A stretch of 64,000 nt of DNA from Adiantum capillus-veneris (GCA_014529385.2 CM043942.1:25794469-25858468), one strand, 5' to 3'; counted from the first letter of the stretch, positions 1-11,965 are shown. Notes: generated from the letters alone by a model not told the origin. A program made the numbers and translations.

Positions 1-1
1 T

Positions 2-553
2 ATGAGCCGGGATGTATGCGACATGAAAAATGTATGCACAAACAAGTCTTGGGCTGATGTATGTGGTAGCAATGTGGTTTCTAATTCCTCACTCATGCAA
101 GCTATGGTTCAAACAAAGAATGTTGAGAATGTGGATGTGGAGGAGTTGAAAGAACGGGAGCGACGTTCCAAGAACATTGTTATTCGTGGAATTCGCGAAG
201 AGAAGTCAGAGACACCTCCTTCTCTTGCCATTGTTATTGAATATTTCTTCAAAACCCACTTTGGCATGTCCGGAGTTATGGTCTATGGAGCACATAGAGT
301 GGGGAAGCAAGGAGCTCCTCGCTCGGGAGAACGGCCAATTGTATGCACCATGCCGGATGAGACCAAGCGAAAGATTATCCTTGATAATAGTTGGATCTAT
401 TTGAGGGATACAAAATGTTTTGTATGTGAAGATCGCACTATTAAGCAACAAAACATGCGTCGCAAGGCATATGAGGAAAAGAATAATAAAAACAAGGAGA
501 TCTCTCATGAAGAAAATGTGCCCAAGGAGGAGGCAAGTCTCTCAAGCAAATAG
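2..553 (+). CDS. LINE ORF1-like protein, C-terminal part
   Basis: The frame is open from the window edge to a TAG at 551-553, so this is the C-terminal part of a longer protein. Residues about 45-160 contain a charged segment (RRSKNIVIRGI), then a basic region with GAHRVGK and ERPIVCTM. This arrangement recalls the RNA-binding ORF1 proteins of LINEs, which coat the element RNA. It ends 7 bp before the start of the ORF2 frame, the usual compact LINE layout. No zinc knuckle is visible in the part present. The family assignment rests on position and general character, not on a decisive motif. Confidence 0.6.
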   Translation: MSRDVCDMKNVCTNKSWADVCGSNVVSNSSLMQAMVQTKNVENVDVEELKERERRSKNIVIRGIREEKSETPPSLAIVIEYFFKTHFGMSGVMVYGAHRVGKQGAPRSGERPIVCTMPDETKRKIILDNSWIYLRDTKCFVCEDRTIKQQNMRRKAYEEKNNKNKEISHEENVPKEEASLSSK

Positions 554-559
554 GGATGC

Positions 560-3500
560 GTGACCTATGAGACCGAGTTACAATTGAAAATATGCTTTTG
601 GAATTGTAATGGATACCCATGGAATGCGGGGGTTGGCATTGATGAACTAACAAGCAAAGCCGATGTTGTACTTCTTGTTGAAACTTGGGAGCATGATACA
701 CAAAGGATTGACGGCTTGGAGGATTACAATGTACATTCATTGATGTGGTCAAAGAATTTCAAGCAACGAAGAGGACAAGGAGGGTTAGCATGTATGGTTA
801 AGAAAGGATTGGAAGATTTTGTATCAATTGTGAAAGATGACAAGTACAAACGTTATGTATGGCTGAAAATTATGACACCAAAAAGAGTACCCATTTTTGT
901 AGCCGGTTGCTACATTCCTCATCATGATTCTCCCTTTTATGCTTGCATGGATAGAGATCAACCATTTTCTGATTTGGAAGAGGACATTGCTTATTTCAAA
1001 GGTGAAGGTGATGTTATTGTATTTGGGGATATGAATGCTCGCACAAAAACATTGCAACATGATACTCAACAATTTGATATGCCATACATTTCAAGAGAGT
1101 TGGAGGAAGTTCACTTGTATGATCGTACTTCAATGGATGAGAAAGAGCCGGCTCACTATGGAAAGTTACTTTTACACATGTGTAATAGCACGGGTATGCT
1201 CATTGCCAATGGTGTATCTTTGTGGAGTGGAACCAATGGATTTACATGTAGAAGACATAATGGGGATAGTGTGATTGACTATATGCTACTCTCTGAAGCC
1301 ATCATGTATCGCATAAAGAGTTTTATGTTTGGTCAATGGACCCCGGAATCCGACCATCGCACCTTATGTATTGACCTTTCATGTGGAGAAGCAACTAAGC
1401 ATGATAATCTCAGCCAAAGGAAAGCGAAGTTATCACTATGTATGGATTTCAAACGGGCACCAATGTACATTGAAATGGTTGAGCAAAAATTATGGATGAC
1501 AAAGCTTCAATGTGATGCACCATTGGAAACTAAATGGGAAGCTTTCAAAAAAGCTATTTGTTCTTGTGCGGAAGAATGCTTTGCCATAAAGCATCTCCAT
1601 GGTATCAACAAAGATAGATCACGCAAAAGGTGGTTTGATAAAGAATGTCAAGATGCTCGAAAGTCCTTGATAAAGCTTGATGCAACTATGGACAAAGACA
1701 ACTATCAAAGTCATTTGCATACATACAAGGCATTGATTCAAAAGAAGAGAAGAAGATGGGAAGTAAAGCAACAAGAATTTCAAGTCCAAGAAAAGGCACA
1801 TGCATGTGGAAGATTTTGGAGAAACTTGAGAGGCAAGCGGATTGAGAATTTTGGTAACTTGAGTCTAGTGGATATGTACACACATTGTAGGCAATTATAT
1901 GAGCAAGAAAATACTGAAAAAATGCCATTTTATGGTTCACTCCCATGTATGCCGTCTTTTTTTACTATTGAGGATGTATGCGGTGGGCTTGAAAAGTTGG
2001 CCACTCGCAAAGCGGAAGATCTTCAAGGTATCAAGCTGGAGATGATCAAATGGACGGGAGATTTTACCCATGAGTGGATGTGTGATATGTTCAACCTTGC
2101 ACTTCAACATGGTATGCCTTATGATTGGAGTACTAATTGGGTTAAGCCTTTGCATAAAGGAAGGGATGTAAAGAATGTAAGCAACTACCGGACTATAATG
2201 ATTGGGTCTCTTATGGCAAAGTTGTTTGGGTGCATAATGGAAATGAAATTGAGTGATTGAGCTGAAGAGAATGACAAGCGTGCAAAGGGACAAGCGGGTT
2301 TTCGTCGATGCCATAGCACCATTGATCATCTTGTCACTCTTCGTGTTCTCATGGAGGAAAGTCGGTTGAAAGGCAAGCGATTGTATTGTTGTTTTGTGGA
2401 CTTTAAGAAAGCCTTTGATATGATTCCACGTAACAATTTGTGGAGAAGGATGGAAGAACTCCAAGTGCCAAGTGAGTTTATGCTTGCGGTTTCTCGAATC
2501 TATGAGAAGGTGATTTGTCAATTGCGCATGGGAAGAGAAATTTCAGAAATTTTTGTAAGCACTATTGGGGTTAAACAAGGATGTCCATTGTCACCAACTC
2601 TCTTTGGTCTATGCATCGATCAATTGGAACAAATGGTACTTGAGTTTATGCAAGAAGAAGGCATTGAAGAGGTCACTATTTGCAATGCGGTAATCATGCT
2701 TTTGTTGTATGCGGATGATGTAGTGCTTCTAGCACACACTTTAGAAGATGCACAAAAGCTTATGGTTGTCCTTGAGAACTTTTGCTTGCATAGTGGGCTG
2801 ATTGTAAATGAATCCAAAACAAAGGTTATGCTTGTGAAAACCAACCATAAGGAGAAGCCATGCATTGTGTACAACAACGAGACACTTGAAGTTGTTGAGA
2901 GCTTTAAGTACCTTGGCCTTGAGGTTCCATCCAATCACAAGTGGCATGAATGTGCTATGCGTCGTTTGGAAGCGGGAAAGAGAGCATATTATGCATTTGA
3001 GAACATGTGTAATGCAGGAAACATCAAGTGTTGGGTTCTCAAGAAGTATCTTTTTGATGCATTGGTGACAATGGTTCTTCTTTATGGAGTTGAAGTGTGG
3101 GGCGGGAGCATCTCAAAGTCTACTTGGAAAGAGTTTGAGAATGTCCAAAAGCGTTTTCTTACAAACTTTCTCCAAGTTAAGACACAAACACCATATATGC
3201 TCTTACTTCTTGAGTCGGGATCTCTTCCAATTGAGGTTATGGGCATGGAAAGGGTTGTGGAGTACATGATAAAGATGCGTCAAAACCCCTCACATCGACT
3301 TCCTACAATTGCATGGGAAGCAAGCAAAAAAGTTCAAAAGACGCATAAAAGCAAGATCTTGAGCACGGGATGGATGCAAGACATAAAGAAGTGGTTTGGG
3401 AGATGGGATGCATTACACTTGCTACATGATGCTTCAATTGACTCTCAAGTGAATGAAGCTTTTCTACAACGCCAATGTATTACGGCTTGGGAGAAATCCG

Positions 3501-3952
3501 GTGGGTCACGCTTCATACATTACACCACCTATATTGCCCCCAACTACAAAACCATGTTCTTCGCTGAGAGAGGAAACCGTACTCACACTTACATGCTTGA
3601 GCCTATTCCCTTGTCCGCGATACGCACTATCGCAGCAATTCGGCTTAGCTCCCATTTCCTTCGATGCGAGATAGGGCGTTGGGGCAATGGAGAAGAGTCA
3701 AATCGATTGTGCACATTATGCTCACTGCAAGTTCGAGAGTCTGAGTACCACACACTACTAGAGTGCTCAACTTTTGATCACATCCGAACTTGCTTCTCTC
3801 ACATTTTCAGCCATAACTTAGACCTACACACTTTCCTCTCCCAGCCAAAGTGTGGGCTCTCCATTGCGACTCTCATCACTACAATTTTGGAGCATCGAGA
3901 GTCACTCATCAGCCATACACATACTACATCACATGTAACTTTGGTCCCATAG
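560..3952 (+). pseudogene. LINE ORF2: AP-endonuclease / reverse transcriptase, one in-frame stop
   Basis: One reading frame runs from about 560 to 3952, broken only by TGA at 2258-2260, beyond which the same frame resumes. The N-terminal third is an apurinic-type endonuclease with FWNCNG, VVLLVETW, GDMNART, DSVIDYM and ESDHRTL blocks, which nicks target DNA. The reverse transcriptase follows with FVDFKKAFD, GVKQGCPLSPTLFG and the catalytic LLYADDVVLL at about 2700. The C-terminal part has LYGVEVWG and a Cys/His cluster (LCTLCSL...YHTLLEC) like the zf-RVT end of plant LINEs. The first ATG-type start is unclear; the frame opens right after ORF1. A single transition (CGA or TGG to TGA) explains the stop, so the copy may be fairly young. 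Confidence 0.9.
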
Positions 3953-4341
3953 GTCATATTTGACCTCCGAGGACGATAATAAAATCTATCTATCTATCTC
4001 TCTCTCTCGTGAAGACGTTAATATACCACGATTTCGTTGGTGCACTGGTCATTGAGAATGTGTTGTGCGTGCATCACTCGAGACGGTCCCGACTTCTTAG
4101 CAACTTCGACCTTACCCCATCCCTCCTTCCCTCCCTCGGCTCGTCTTGCCCAATCTAGCCTACACAAATATATTGGGGGAGCAGGATGCGGAGGTGTAGA
4201 GGAGCTTGAATTTAATGGAGACCATGGAGGACATGCATGCACCGATGTCAAGAACTATCTCCGATTGGCTCAAGGCTAAGCTGAGGCACACTTTTTCCAA
4301 ACACTGGTCCGACTCACATTGATGCGGCCATTAGGGTGTAT

Positions 4342-4346
<5 letters not shown>

Positions 4347-4393
<47 letters not shown>
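4347..4393. repeat. (CT)n microsatellite
   Basis: Uninterrupted CT dinucleotides lie inside the MITE-like element at 4275-4955. No gene is seen here. Confidence 0.95.
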
Positions 4394-4394
<1 letters not shown>

Positions 4395-4773
4395 GTACAC
4401 TCGTGGCTCACCCGGTTGCCTCGAAGTTGCTAAGTTGGCCTAGGCTAGATTGGAGCTAGTCAATGCTCTTTGCTCAATGCATGTGCACTGTGGCAATGAG
4501 GGTGCCACTGTCCACATCTCTCAACGGCCAATCACGCCTCCTCACACTAATGATCCCACAGTGGACCACACAATCGCACTTACAACACAATCGCGGCTCG
4601 CTTACGGTCTCAAGAGGAAAATTTATAAAATTATGATATTCTTTCAAGTTTTTGCACTGTTTTTCTCTATTTTGGTATGGAATTTCTCCTTTTCTCCTTG
4701 CTCTGAAGCGATGAAAAGGGCATGATATAAAGCTGAGGTATTTTTCCCGAACGCTGTCCGACTACAGGCCATG

Positions 4774-4775
4774 AG

Positions 4776-4831
<56 letters not shown>
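4774..4831. repeat. (CT)n microsatellite
   Basis: A long CT run of about 58 bp lies within the MITE-like element. The apparent arginine/glutamate-rich minus-strand frame over it is a by-product of the repeat. Confidence 0.95.
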
Positions 4832-4834
<3 letters not shown>

Positions 4835-5145
4835 GTGAAATTGAAATTGAAACCGCCACAGTATTAAGCTAAGAGGCGTTTTTCACGAACCAAATGACTT
4901 CAAGAAATTGAAACCGGTACGATCAGTGTTCGGAAAAAGTGTGCCTCAGCTTAGCGTTAATCCGGTTGCAAAATCAAAGTAGCCGGTTGGGGGGAGGGCA
5001 AAAAGGAGAAAATTTCGCTTAAAATACATGGAAAATAGTGTAATTTTTGCAAAAATACTAGCTCAAATTTTTCCCGCTCAAATTTGTCTTGGAGGGATTT
5101 TTGTATGTTTGTGAAAACGATTTTTTCCGAACAGTGGGCATGGTA

Positions 5146-5429
5146 TTAAGGCTATGGTCACGCGAGGCTTAGTTTTTCGTAACCTGAGCAGACCAATTTT
5201 GACGTGAGACAGCTTTTCATAGGCGTTGACCGGCATTGTACACTAACTATGCCTAAAAAGGCATAGTCACACAACTATGCCCGTCCACAGCAGGTCAACC
5301 TTAGGCTTCTCTCTCTTGCATGCGCAAGGTTCTTCCTCTCTCTACCTGCTTACAGGCGGTGAACGCTCCTGCGCCTCTGTCAAAAACGGTCGAGACTTAG
5401 TAATTAAGCCTCGCGTGACCATGTCCTAA
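5146..5429. mobile_element. Small MITE-like element, about 284 bp
   Basis: The left end, TTAAGGCTATGG then TCACGCGAGGCTTA (5146-5171), is mirrored by the reverse complement of 5405-5429 with one gap and one mismatch. The interior is non-coding and includes a repeated CTATGCC / GGCATAG pair near 5250-5280. Length and inverted ends fit a MITE. Its right end touches another AAGCTGAG motif at 5428, so insertions are stacked here. Confidence 0.6.
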
Positions 5430-7110
5430 GCTGAGACGTATTTTTAACGAAAGCAAAGACACGGGAGACTGCGTGACGCGACAGAGAGAGAGAGGCTCAG
5501 ACTCCGACCTAGTAGTCCTGTAGCTCCTACTCAACGCGTGCATACAGGTGCCGACTCACCGACTGTCTCCATTCCGTCTGCAATGCGCACTGTGCACGCA
5601 CTTGCTACTCTCTCCTTCTCCTACTGCACATGCGCATTGCGCATTGTCTTAGGCTTGTCTCATCTCCATTTTGCTCAGCGCACACCAACCGGATGAATCT
5701 CCTTCAAACACGTGTCCGGAGGAGGGGGCCGGAATCCCTTCCCCCTTTATCTATTAGTATAGATTCTTTCACAAGAACTTCCCTAAATTGAGCCCAAGCT
5801 TCTTGATTCTTTCCTAATGCCTTGACACTCATCCACCATTTGAAATATTATGGCCCAATGATAGACTAGCCTCAAAGGGTCGAGATTCAAGTGGGGTGTG
5901 TTTTAACCTATAAAGGTCGTGCCATTTTTGCACTAAAGTATGGATAGAATCTTTGTTTCTATCCTTTTCTTTGCCATTAAATTGAGGAGGTTTCATGTCT
6001 TTGAGGAGTTTTCTCTAAGACTTGACTGGGTATTAATTAAAACAAGGTATAACAAAACCATCCCTAGATGTGGTAGGCATATTTGGATCAAACAGAATAA
6101 AAGGTTGTGTCATCTATTGCTTTCCTTTTTGCATGTACTCAGCCAATTTAGTCATCTAACCTTTGAGACCATCTAAAGAAGCAAGGAAAGTCTGTAATTA
6201 TAGTTTTATGTTTTCTACCCTATGTATTATCCCTTCATACTACTCACGAGATGGCACATCCTATTCTTCAGCTATGTCCTCAATCCCATACATATTTTGG
6301 TCTTAGGTAGTGTCAGTCTCACCTTGCTTTTGATTTTGGTCCTTTTTCATTGTTGTAAGTTTTTAAAAGAAAAACTCGCTTTAATGCTTTGAAAAAGACA
6401 GAAAAGCTAAGCTAAGAAAGCTATGCACAAATATGCAAGACTTCCGTGTTATTACTTCAAGTAATGTCGCTCAAGATTGAAGGTGAGTATCCCAGTGGTT
6501 AATCTTCACGAACGTCCCTTTTACTTGTGATATAGTTGGCCTTTGATAACTTCCTCCCTTGACGACAACCCTTCTTTGAAATCCCATACTTTTAAATCCC
6601 TTTTATGCTCGATTGAGTTATTATATGCCTGTGTAGCATGGAAGAGTTTCCCCTTAAGGTTGTCGAAAACGATGGCTATGCTCATAGATTCTATGCTATA
6701 CTTACGGCAAGTATGTCCTTGAAGTTGGCACTGGTGGCGATGCTCAATGAGAGCTTAATTGACTCTTGTAAGTTGTTTTGAGGGCTTATACGTCCCAATT
6801 TAAAAGATGGGCCCCCTTTCATAGGAATTCTTTAAATAGAGATCCATTTACAAACTAAACAAAGACCCAAAAACAAAAAAAAAAGGTGTGCCTTTCTCCG
6901 TTCTCCTTCAATGTGTGTTTCAACATGCCTATAACAAATTGAAAATTAGAAAGTTGAAAAACAGGTTAAGAAGATACGGTAAAAATGTCCAAAGTGGAGT
7001 TGATGTGCCATTTGATATCAAGAGATACTTATGCAGTTACCAAATGAGACAACCAACATGCGTGAATAACATTTACAAGGTATGATATGCCCGAAAAAGT
7101 AAAGCTTGTT
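5430..7110. other. No gene seen
   Basis: This stretch has a short (AG)n tract near 5482, a GC-rich part with ATGCGCA-type words at 5580-5650, and AT-rich sequence beyond 5760. The short open frames at 5940-6176 and 6888-7085 have no recognisable motif and look like chance frames. No repeat boundaries are evident. Confidence 0.6.
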
Positions 7111-7202
7111 ATAAGGGAAGTATGTGCCACTTCCCCCAACTTGCCAGCCCCGTTTTCAAGTGATTACTTGCGTCCCTTGTATTCGACACTTTCTTATGAT
7201 TG
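7111..7202 (+). repeat. LTR fragment, copy of 8089-8180
   Basis: About 90 bp starting ATAAGGGAAGTATGTGCCAC match 8089-8180 with only a few differences. In the downstream copy this sequence follows a TATATAAG box, so it is the promoter-proximal part of an LTR. Here it is fused directly to integrase coding sequence at about 7203, so everything between the 5' LTR and the late integrase has been lost. Confidence 0.75.
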
Positions 7203-7915
7203 TAGTGGACGTCCTGGAATTCCACTACAACAACTCCATTCACAGCAGCATTGGCTACACCCCCTTCGAGCTCTCCATAGGTAAAGAAGTCATCACACCT
7301 CTTGCACTGGCAACCGGCGACATGCATGCCCAGGATCTGGAATGTGAAGAATTCCTTCAACAATGGCAAACCCGCATGCAAAGGGCAAAGAAGAGTCTCG
7401 AGCAAAGCAAGGTACGCATTGCCAAATACGCCAACCAAAAGCGAAGACCTGCTGAACTCTTCCAAGAAGGTGACTTAGTTCTCGTCAGCTCCCAGAATAT
7501 CAACCTCCCTCAAGGCCTCTCCCCGAAGTTCAACCACCGCTACTATGGGCCCTACAAAGTGCTCAAGTCTTACAACGACATCACCTACAAGCTCGACCTC
7601 CCCTCACACATCAACATCCACAACGCCTTCCATGTAAGTCTCCTCAAAAGGTTTGTGCCGGATAACACCTATGGTAGAAGCCTCCCGGAATATGTAAAGG
7701 ATGGCCCGCCACATGAGCCGGAGGCCATCCTAAAGTCGCGCTTTGGGCGCCGGGGACAACTATTCTATGTCAAATGGCGAAATCGCCCGATGACGGAATG
7801 CACTTGGGTACCTGAAGAAATCATGCTTCGACTCGGAAGACCCCTTGTGCTGCGCTTCTACAACATGCCGACTGAAGAGGAGGACAACCCACTAAATGAC
7901 AACCACATAGAGTAG
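7203..7915 (+). pseudogene. Chromovirus integrase C-terminus with chromodomain
   Basis: The frame encodes the end of a Ty3/gypsy integrase core (EFHYNNSIHSSIGYTPFEL), then a basic linker, the GPY-like block (FNHRYYGPYKVL...YKLDLP...NAFHVSLLKRF) and a C-terminal chromodomain (PEAILKSRF...FYVKWRNRPMTECTWVPEE) at about 7700-7850, ending at 7913-7915. Chromodomains of plant chromoviruses steer integration to marked chromatin. Gag, protease, reverse transcriptase, RNase H and most of integrase are absent. The fusion to an LTR piece upstream suggests an internal deletion. The remaining frame is free of stops, which is notable beside its decayed neighbours, but the product would not be functional alone. 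Confidence 0.9.
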
Positions 7916-8450
7916 TCCTCCATCCCACTTGTAACTAGCATAACCCTAAGTAGCTAGACATTTTGGGCAACATCTAACTCCCCCCCTTGTAAATATCCGC
8001 CCCCAAACCTCGGCATCAACTTTTGTATCGGCACCTCTCAAAACCCCGGCTTGACGTGGGCGTCAAGCTCTCTCAACCCGGGGGTGTATATAAGAGAAGT
8101 ATGTGCCACTTCCCCCAACTTGCCAGCCCCGTTTTCAAGTGATTACTTACGTCCCTTGTATTCGGCACTTTCTTATGATATTGATCATTCGTTCGCGTCC
8201 CTCACACTCGTGTCCCTCTTGCGTTCAGTTTTCAAGTTGCGTTCTTGTATGTGCGTTTGCTTGCCTGCAGGTCCCGTTTGCATCGCAGGTGAGCCGGCGC
8301 GGCCCCGTTTCCGCGACGCCCCGAACGAGGGCGTCACACTTGTACGCATGCTACTACCTACTCTTTGTTCATTTCTTTTACAAAGGAGGAAAACACGTCT
8401 TCATCTCCATGACCTTCTGTCACCAAGATTAACTTTCTTGGTTGCCTTCT
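7916..8450 (+). repeat. 3' LTR region of the chromovirus remnant
   Basis: After the polyprotein stop comes non-coding DNA with a TATATAAG promoter-like box at 8087-8094, followed by the segment also found at 7111-7202. A GC-rich stretch (CGGCGCGGCCCCG near 8295) follows. The exact LTR start and end are not clear, because the matching 5' copy is only about 90 bp long. Confidence 0.55.
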
Positions 8451-8683
8451 AACATCGCATCAAAACAAGGAGGCCCTCTTGACATCCTCTCTCTCTCTCT
8501 CTCTAGTCCTTTTGTTTTGCAATTGCTATGAGAGCACACAATTGGGCAGAGTTGGTTGGTAAGAGCATGAGATGTGAGGTTTTTTTGTAGAACACCAAGC
8601 AAGAGCTTGAGGACCCTACATTTACAGAGCAGCGATGCATGTTAATTAGGGTCAATAGGGGGCTGCTATAGGCGATGACTTTT

Positions 8684-8733
<50 letters not shown>

Positions 8734-9141
8734 AGAGAGTTGGGCTGATGTGTACTTTGTGTGTGTATGTAAGATGGATTAGAGAACCATCCCACCAAAG
8801 GGCTAGGGGAGCTATAGGGCTTGGATGCGCTATAACATAGCCATCACATGGATATCAACAAAGTGCTTATGAGGCTTCTTGGGGTTGTGATGTGTACAAC
8901 TGGTGCAAAGTTCTGGAATAAGCGGCAACAAACTCACTCCTCTCTTTCACATACACACACAAAACAAAACCAAGGGTTAGTGAGGGGCAAAAAGTGGCCT
9001 CACCTCTTTATATAGCCGTTTGGCGAGGTTGAAGCATCATGACAAGCTCCAGACAGGAACTCCCACCATGATCTGAATGATCGTTAGTGCACTATTCCAG
9101 ATAAGAAGCAAATGCGGCCACCTCAATGGAGGCTAGGAGTA
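8451..9141. other. No gene seen; (CT)n and (CA)n runs
   Basis: This holds a short CT run at 8484-8504 and a (CA)n run at about 8684-8730 that passes into GA. Near 8993-9010 a CCTCTTTATATAG sequence reads as a TATA-type box on the minus strand and may belong to another decayed LTR. No coding motif is found. Confidence 0.6.
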
Positions 9142-9227
9142 TGTGTTAGGAAATAAGACGTAGCTAAATAGATAATTGAGTAGATTACTTAATGGAGAGA
9201 GACAGATTTATATACACGAGATTATAG

Positions 9228-9284
<57 letters not shown>

Positions 9285-9930
9285 CACGATATACGTGGTT
9301 CACCCAATGTGGGCTACGTCCACGGGAAAGCAGCCACTCAATGGCTTTAGTACTTCAAAACAAGAAGTAGTTTACAAAGGGATTATACCCTTAATGGAGC
9401 TCCCGCCTTGCTTCACTCTCACCACCTCACACTCACCTTGTTGCATCAACTTCACACTCTATAAAATGTGTGTAGAAATGGCCTCCTTTTATAGGCCAAA
9501 AGGGTTGCCCTCTCTTATGAGAGACAGCCATGTGTAGCCGCCCTTGTGCGAATAAGTCCAAATCGGACCCTCCAATCCGCCCATGTGTGGCCGCCCTTGA
9601 GAAGACAAGTCCGCTTTTGAATTCGGCCACCGGCCATTGACTTCCGACCACCGGCCACCGGCCATTGAATTCGGCCACCAGCCATTGACTTCCGACCACC
9701 GGCCACCGGCCATCGGCCATTGACTACCGGCCACCGGCCACCGGCCATCGGCCATTGACTACCGGCCATCGGTCAACCGACCAGTTGTTTTCCGACCACT
9801 TTCCGGCCGCCGTCCGGCCATAATATTCCGGCGAAAAAGAATAGTTCGGCGAAAAAAAAGTCTCGGGGGCCCCCGAGGCCTTTAAAGTTGCCCCTGATTC
9901 TTGTTAGTGAAAAATTTTGGTTTTCGGTGA
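9142..9930 (-). repeat. Probable minus-strand LTR with (AG)n tract and minisatellite
   Basis: The plus strand begins TGTTAGGAAATAAG at 9142, which on the minus strand is an LTR-like CA end. Reading the minus strand, a TATAAAAGG box lies near 9495, downstream is the GTGGTTCACCC...GGGCTACGTCCACG block (9295-9325) and then a (CT)n run (9232-9280 on plus). Upstream is a GC-rich minisatellite of CCGGCCA / CATCGGCCATTGACT words at about 9618-9780. The start of U3 is not defined and no partner LTR is seen, so this could be a solo LTR. Confidence 0.45.
9618..9782. repeat. GGCCACCGGCCATTGACT minisatellite
   Basis: Irregular tandem copies of a roughly 28-36 bp word built from CCGGCCACCGGCCAT and TGACTTCCGACCA fill this stretch. 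The three overlapping minus-strand frames over it (rich in GRWPVVGSQW) are read-throughs of the repeat and not genes. Confidence 0.85.
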
Positions 9931-11161
9931 GTGATTTTCCTTCATGCACGATGGCTTCTCCTCATAATGGGAGCCTTACAAATGTGCGTTTTTACCACAG
10001 AAAATTACAATTGTAAATAAGGCTCCATACTTAACAGTATGATGGTTTAGGTTTTTGTGTAGGTGAGTTGAGACACCTGAGTACAAGTAATGCGGCAGAG
10101 AGGGAGAGGGAGAGAAGGTTGTAAGGGCGTGAAGAGGTCCTCGGTAGGACAAGAAGAATAAAGGGAAATTAAATTGTCACGTTTAACTTAACCATTTCTA
10201 GGCTTTTTTACCATGCGCTCTTTCAAGGTTGTACTCTCACGAGGGAAAGAGAAAAAAACATCGAGGAGGCAACCATGTATAAAGCCCCAAACTAGCCACC
10301 TAGGGGGGTAGGTGCTAAAAAAACCCCTTTTTTAAAAAAATGTTCAAAAAGAAAAATGGTGAAGTGTTTCTAACTAGTTATGGCTCGAATGACAGTGAGT
10401 GAGTATAAGAATGTTGCAGGGAAACCATAAGCTGATCATGGATAGGTTTTTCTGTCGGGGGTGGGGGGGGGGATGGTTCAACTAATCAAAGTCTATAGCA
10501 ATACATGTGTGTGTGTGTGTGTGCGCACGCGCACGCGCGTGTGTGCGCATCTGGGAGCTACTCCAGTTAAGCATGGCAAGTCTAGTCTCCTACCCACCAA
10601 GTGTCCAGTTGGCTTGGTTAACTGGCTCTCACACTAAGTTGCAAGCTTGGAAACTCTCCCAAGACTCCCACAAGGACAAAAGGCGCCCCTTAGCTACTAA
10701 AGCTGACTTGGAGTGGCCTGGAGCCTGTTCCCAGACAGCCTCGGGCTCCGGTATCTCCCCGCTCAATTTTTGGAAAAATTGATTTTAGGCTAAAACGGGT
10801 CATACGAGTCGGATTTTAATGCCGTAAATTGCTATACTGAGCTCTAATTAAGTCATACTGGCCCGAGTACCTGCCATATTTAGCAACCCCCGGGGTCCGA
10901 AAATGCATTTTTTTCAAATTCGGGATACGGGTGCAGTTTTTCGAGATGGTCAAAACTGGACGGGTCGGGTGACCAAAAACTTACTATTTTTGAAAAAATT
11001 TTACAAAAATTATTTTAATCCACATTTCGAAGCTTTAAAACATTCTAAACATCATGGCACTGACAGAATTCAAAAAACTGCTAAAAATAGTAACTTTTTT
11101 CCATTATGTTCATTCCATGGTATAATGGTGCTCTTTTTGGTCGGGGTCAGAGACCTTACAT
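9931..11161. other. No gene seen
   Basis: The content is an (A)n/(G)n-rich part to 10480, a (GT)n(GC)n run at 10505-10548, and unassigned sequence with short chance frames at 10507-10782 and 10903-11169. No domain, repeat pair or RNA gene is recognised. Confidence 0.5.
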
Positions 11162-11965
11162 GTGCATAGCTGGAGGCAGGTGCTAAAGAAGCTACTACTA
11201 ACCATTTTCATGTGTCTTCATAGCTTGAGGCTGGTGCTTAAGAAGATTTTGTCAACCATTTACAAGTGTCTGCATAGTTGTCAATCGTCTGGAAGTGTGT
11301 GCACAACTTGTACAATACAATTTGAAGAATCTCGTGTAGAGCCATCACAAGAAATGCCATGCAGCTCATGCAAAGATCGAACAAGTGACAACACTAGTCA
11401 ATACGAGGCTAAGTGTAATTGAAAACAATAAGAGCGGGCCAAACTAAACAAACCACTTTGTTCTATAGATAACAAGATATCAGTGAGCAAAAAAGACGCA
11501 AGAACTGCAATGATGTGGACCATTGTTTTGATATGTGCACGAGGGGCCTAAAGTCAACAATCAGAAAAGAAGTGTTTGATCAACCTCTCCTACATCCCTC
11601 TTTGAAGGACATTAGAGATTCAAGGGAGGTGCAAGTTGTTCATGCAGCGCTTGTCTCAAATATTCAAATCACCCTGACATTTGTGATGCAACCAAGATCC
11701 TCATTGAGATTTTCTTGAAACAATCAGCTATGATGATGCTAGTGAGCAAAAATGGGTCTTCTGAACTGAAGGAGCTAAATATTGCAAGAGCTTCTAGAGT
11801 TTTAGGAGTCCACAAGAAGAATTTCTACTCAGCTGAACATCGCATGAGGCTGGAAAAAGAGAACATGACGAAGACAGCAGCGTAGGAGCACCCTTACCCA
11901 TAAAGTGAAAGACATTGTTTTTTTGCTTCTAGACTCCTAAAATGAGGGTCTCTCCGTGCAAAAAC
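11162..11965 (+). pseudogene. 5' part of a decayed transposon-like gene
   Basis: Three short frames in series (11162-11422, 11515-11718 and one through about 11880) carry protein-like sequence, including a cysteine pair region (SSGSVCTTC and PCSSCKD) and a later block ending near VSPCKNYVCRKR / HPTHLLDIP just before the (CT)n run at 12050. The order resembles the N-terminal and middle parts of a family of uncharacterised transposon-like plant proteins whose C-terminal part is visible at 26190-27299. Between them lie a motif array and LTR element 1. All frames are broken. The link between the two parts is inferred from order and orientation; no continuous frame joins them. Confidence 0.4.

Larger units (their letters stand above)
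1..4016 (+). mobile_element. LINE retrotransposon, 5' end outside window
   Basis: The stretch holds an ORF1-like reading frame, then an ORF2 with endonuclease, reverse transcriptase and a C-terminal cysteine/histidine segment, in the order typical of plant LINEs. It has no LTRs. The 3' end is a short non-coding tail that runs into AATAAAATCTATCTATCTATC-type simple repeat at about 3980-4010, a common LINE ending. The 5' end lies off the left edge, so full length is unknown. One in-frame TGA in ORF2 shows that this copy is inactive. I could not identify a target-site duplication because the left end is missing. Confidence 0.9.
4275..4955. mobile_element. MITE-like element with 32-bp terminal inverted repeats
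   Basis: Bases 4275-4306 (GCTAAGCTGAGG, then CACACTTTTTCC) are the reverse complement of 4924-4955 with one mismatch in 32. The 681-bp interior has no convincing coding frame and carries two (CT)n runs. Short, non-coding and bounded by inverted repeats is what defines a MITE. Partial copies of the end motif (AAGCTGAGG followed by a T-run and CGAAC) recur inside at about 4732 and 4867 and outside at about 5428, which points to nesting. I could not fix the target duplication, so the superfamily stays open. Confidence 0.7.

Noticed and set aside
9433-9769. Minus-strand ORFs rich in GRWPVVGSQW
   Set aside because: Translations of the GGCCACCGGCCAT minisatellite in several frames at once.
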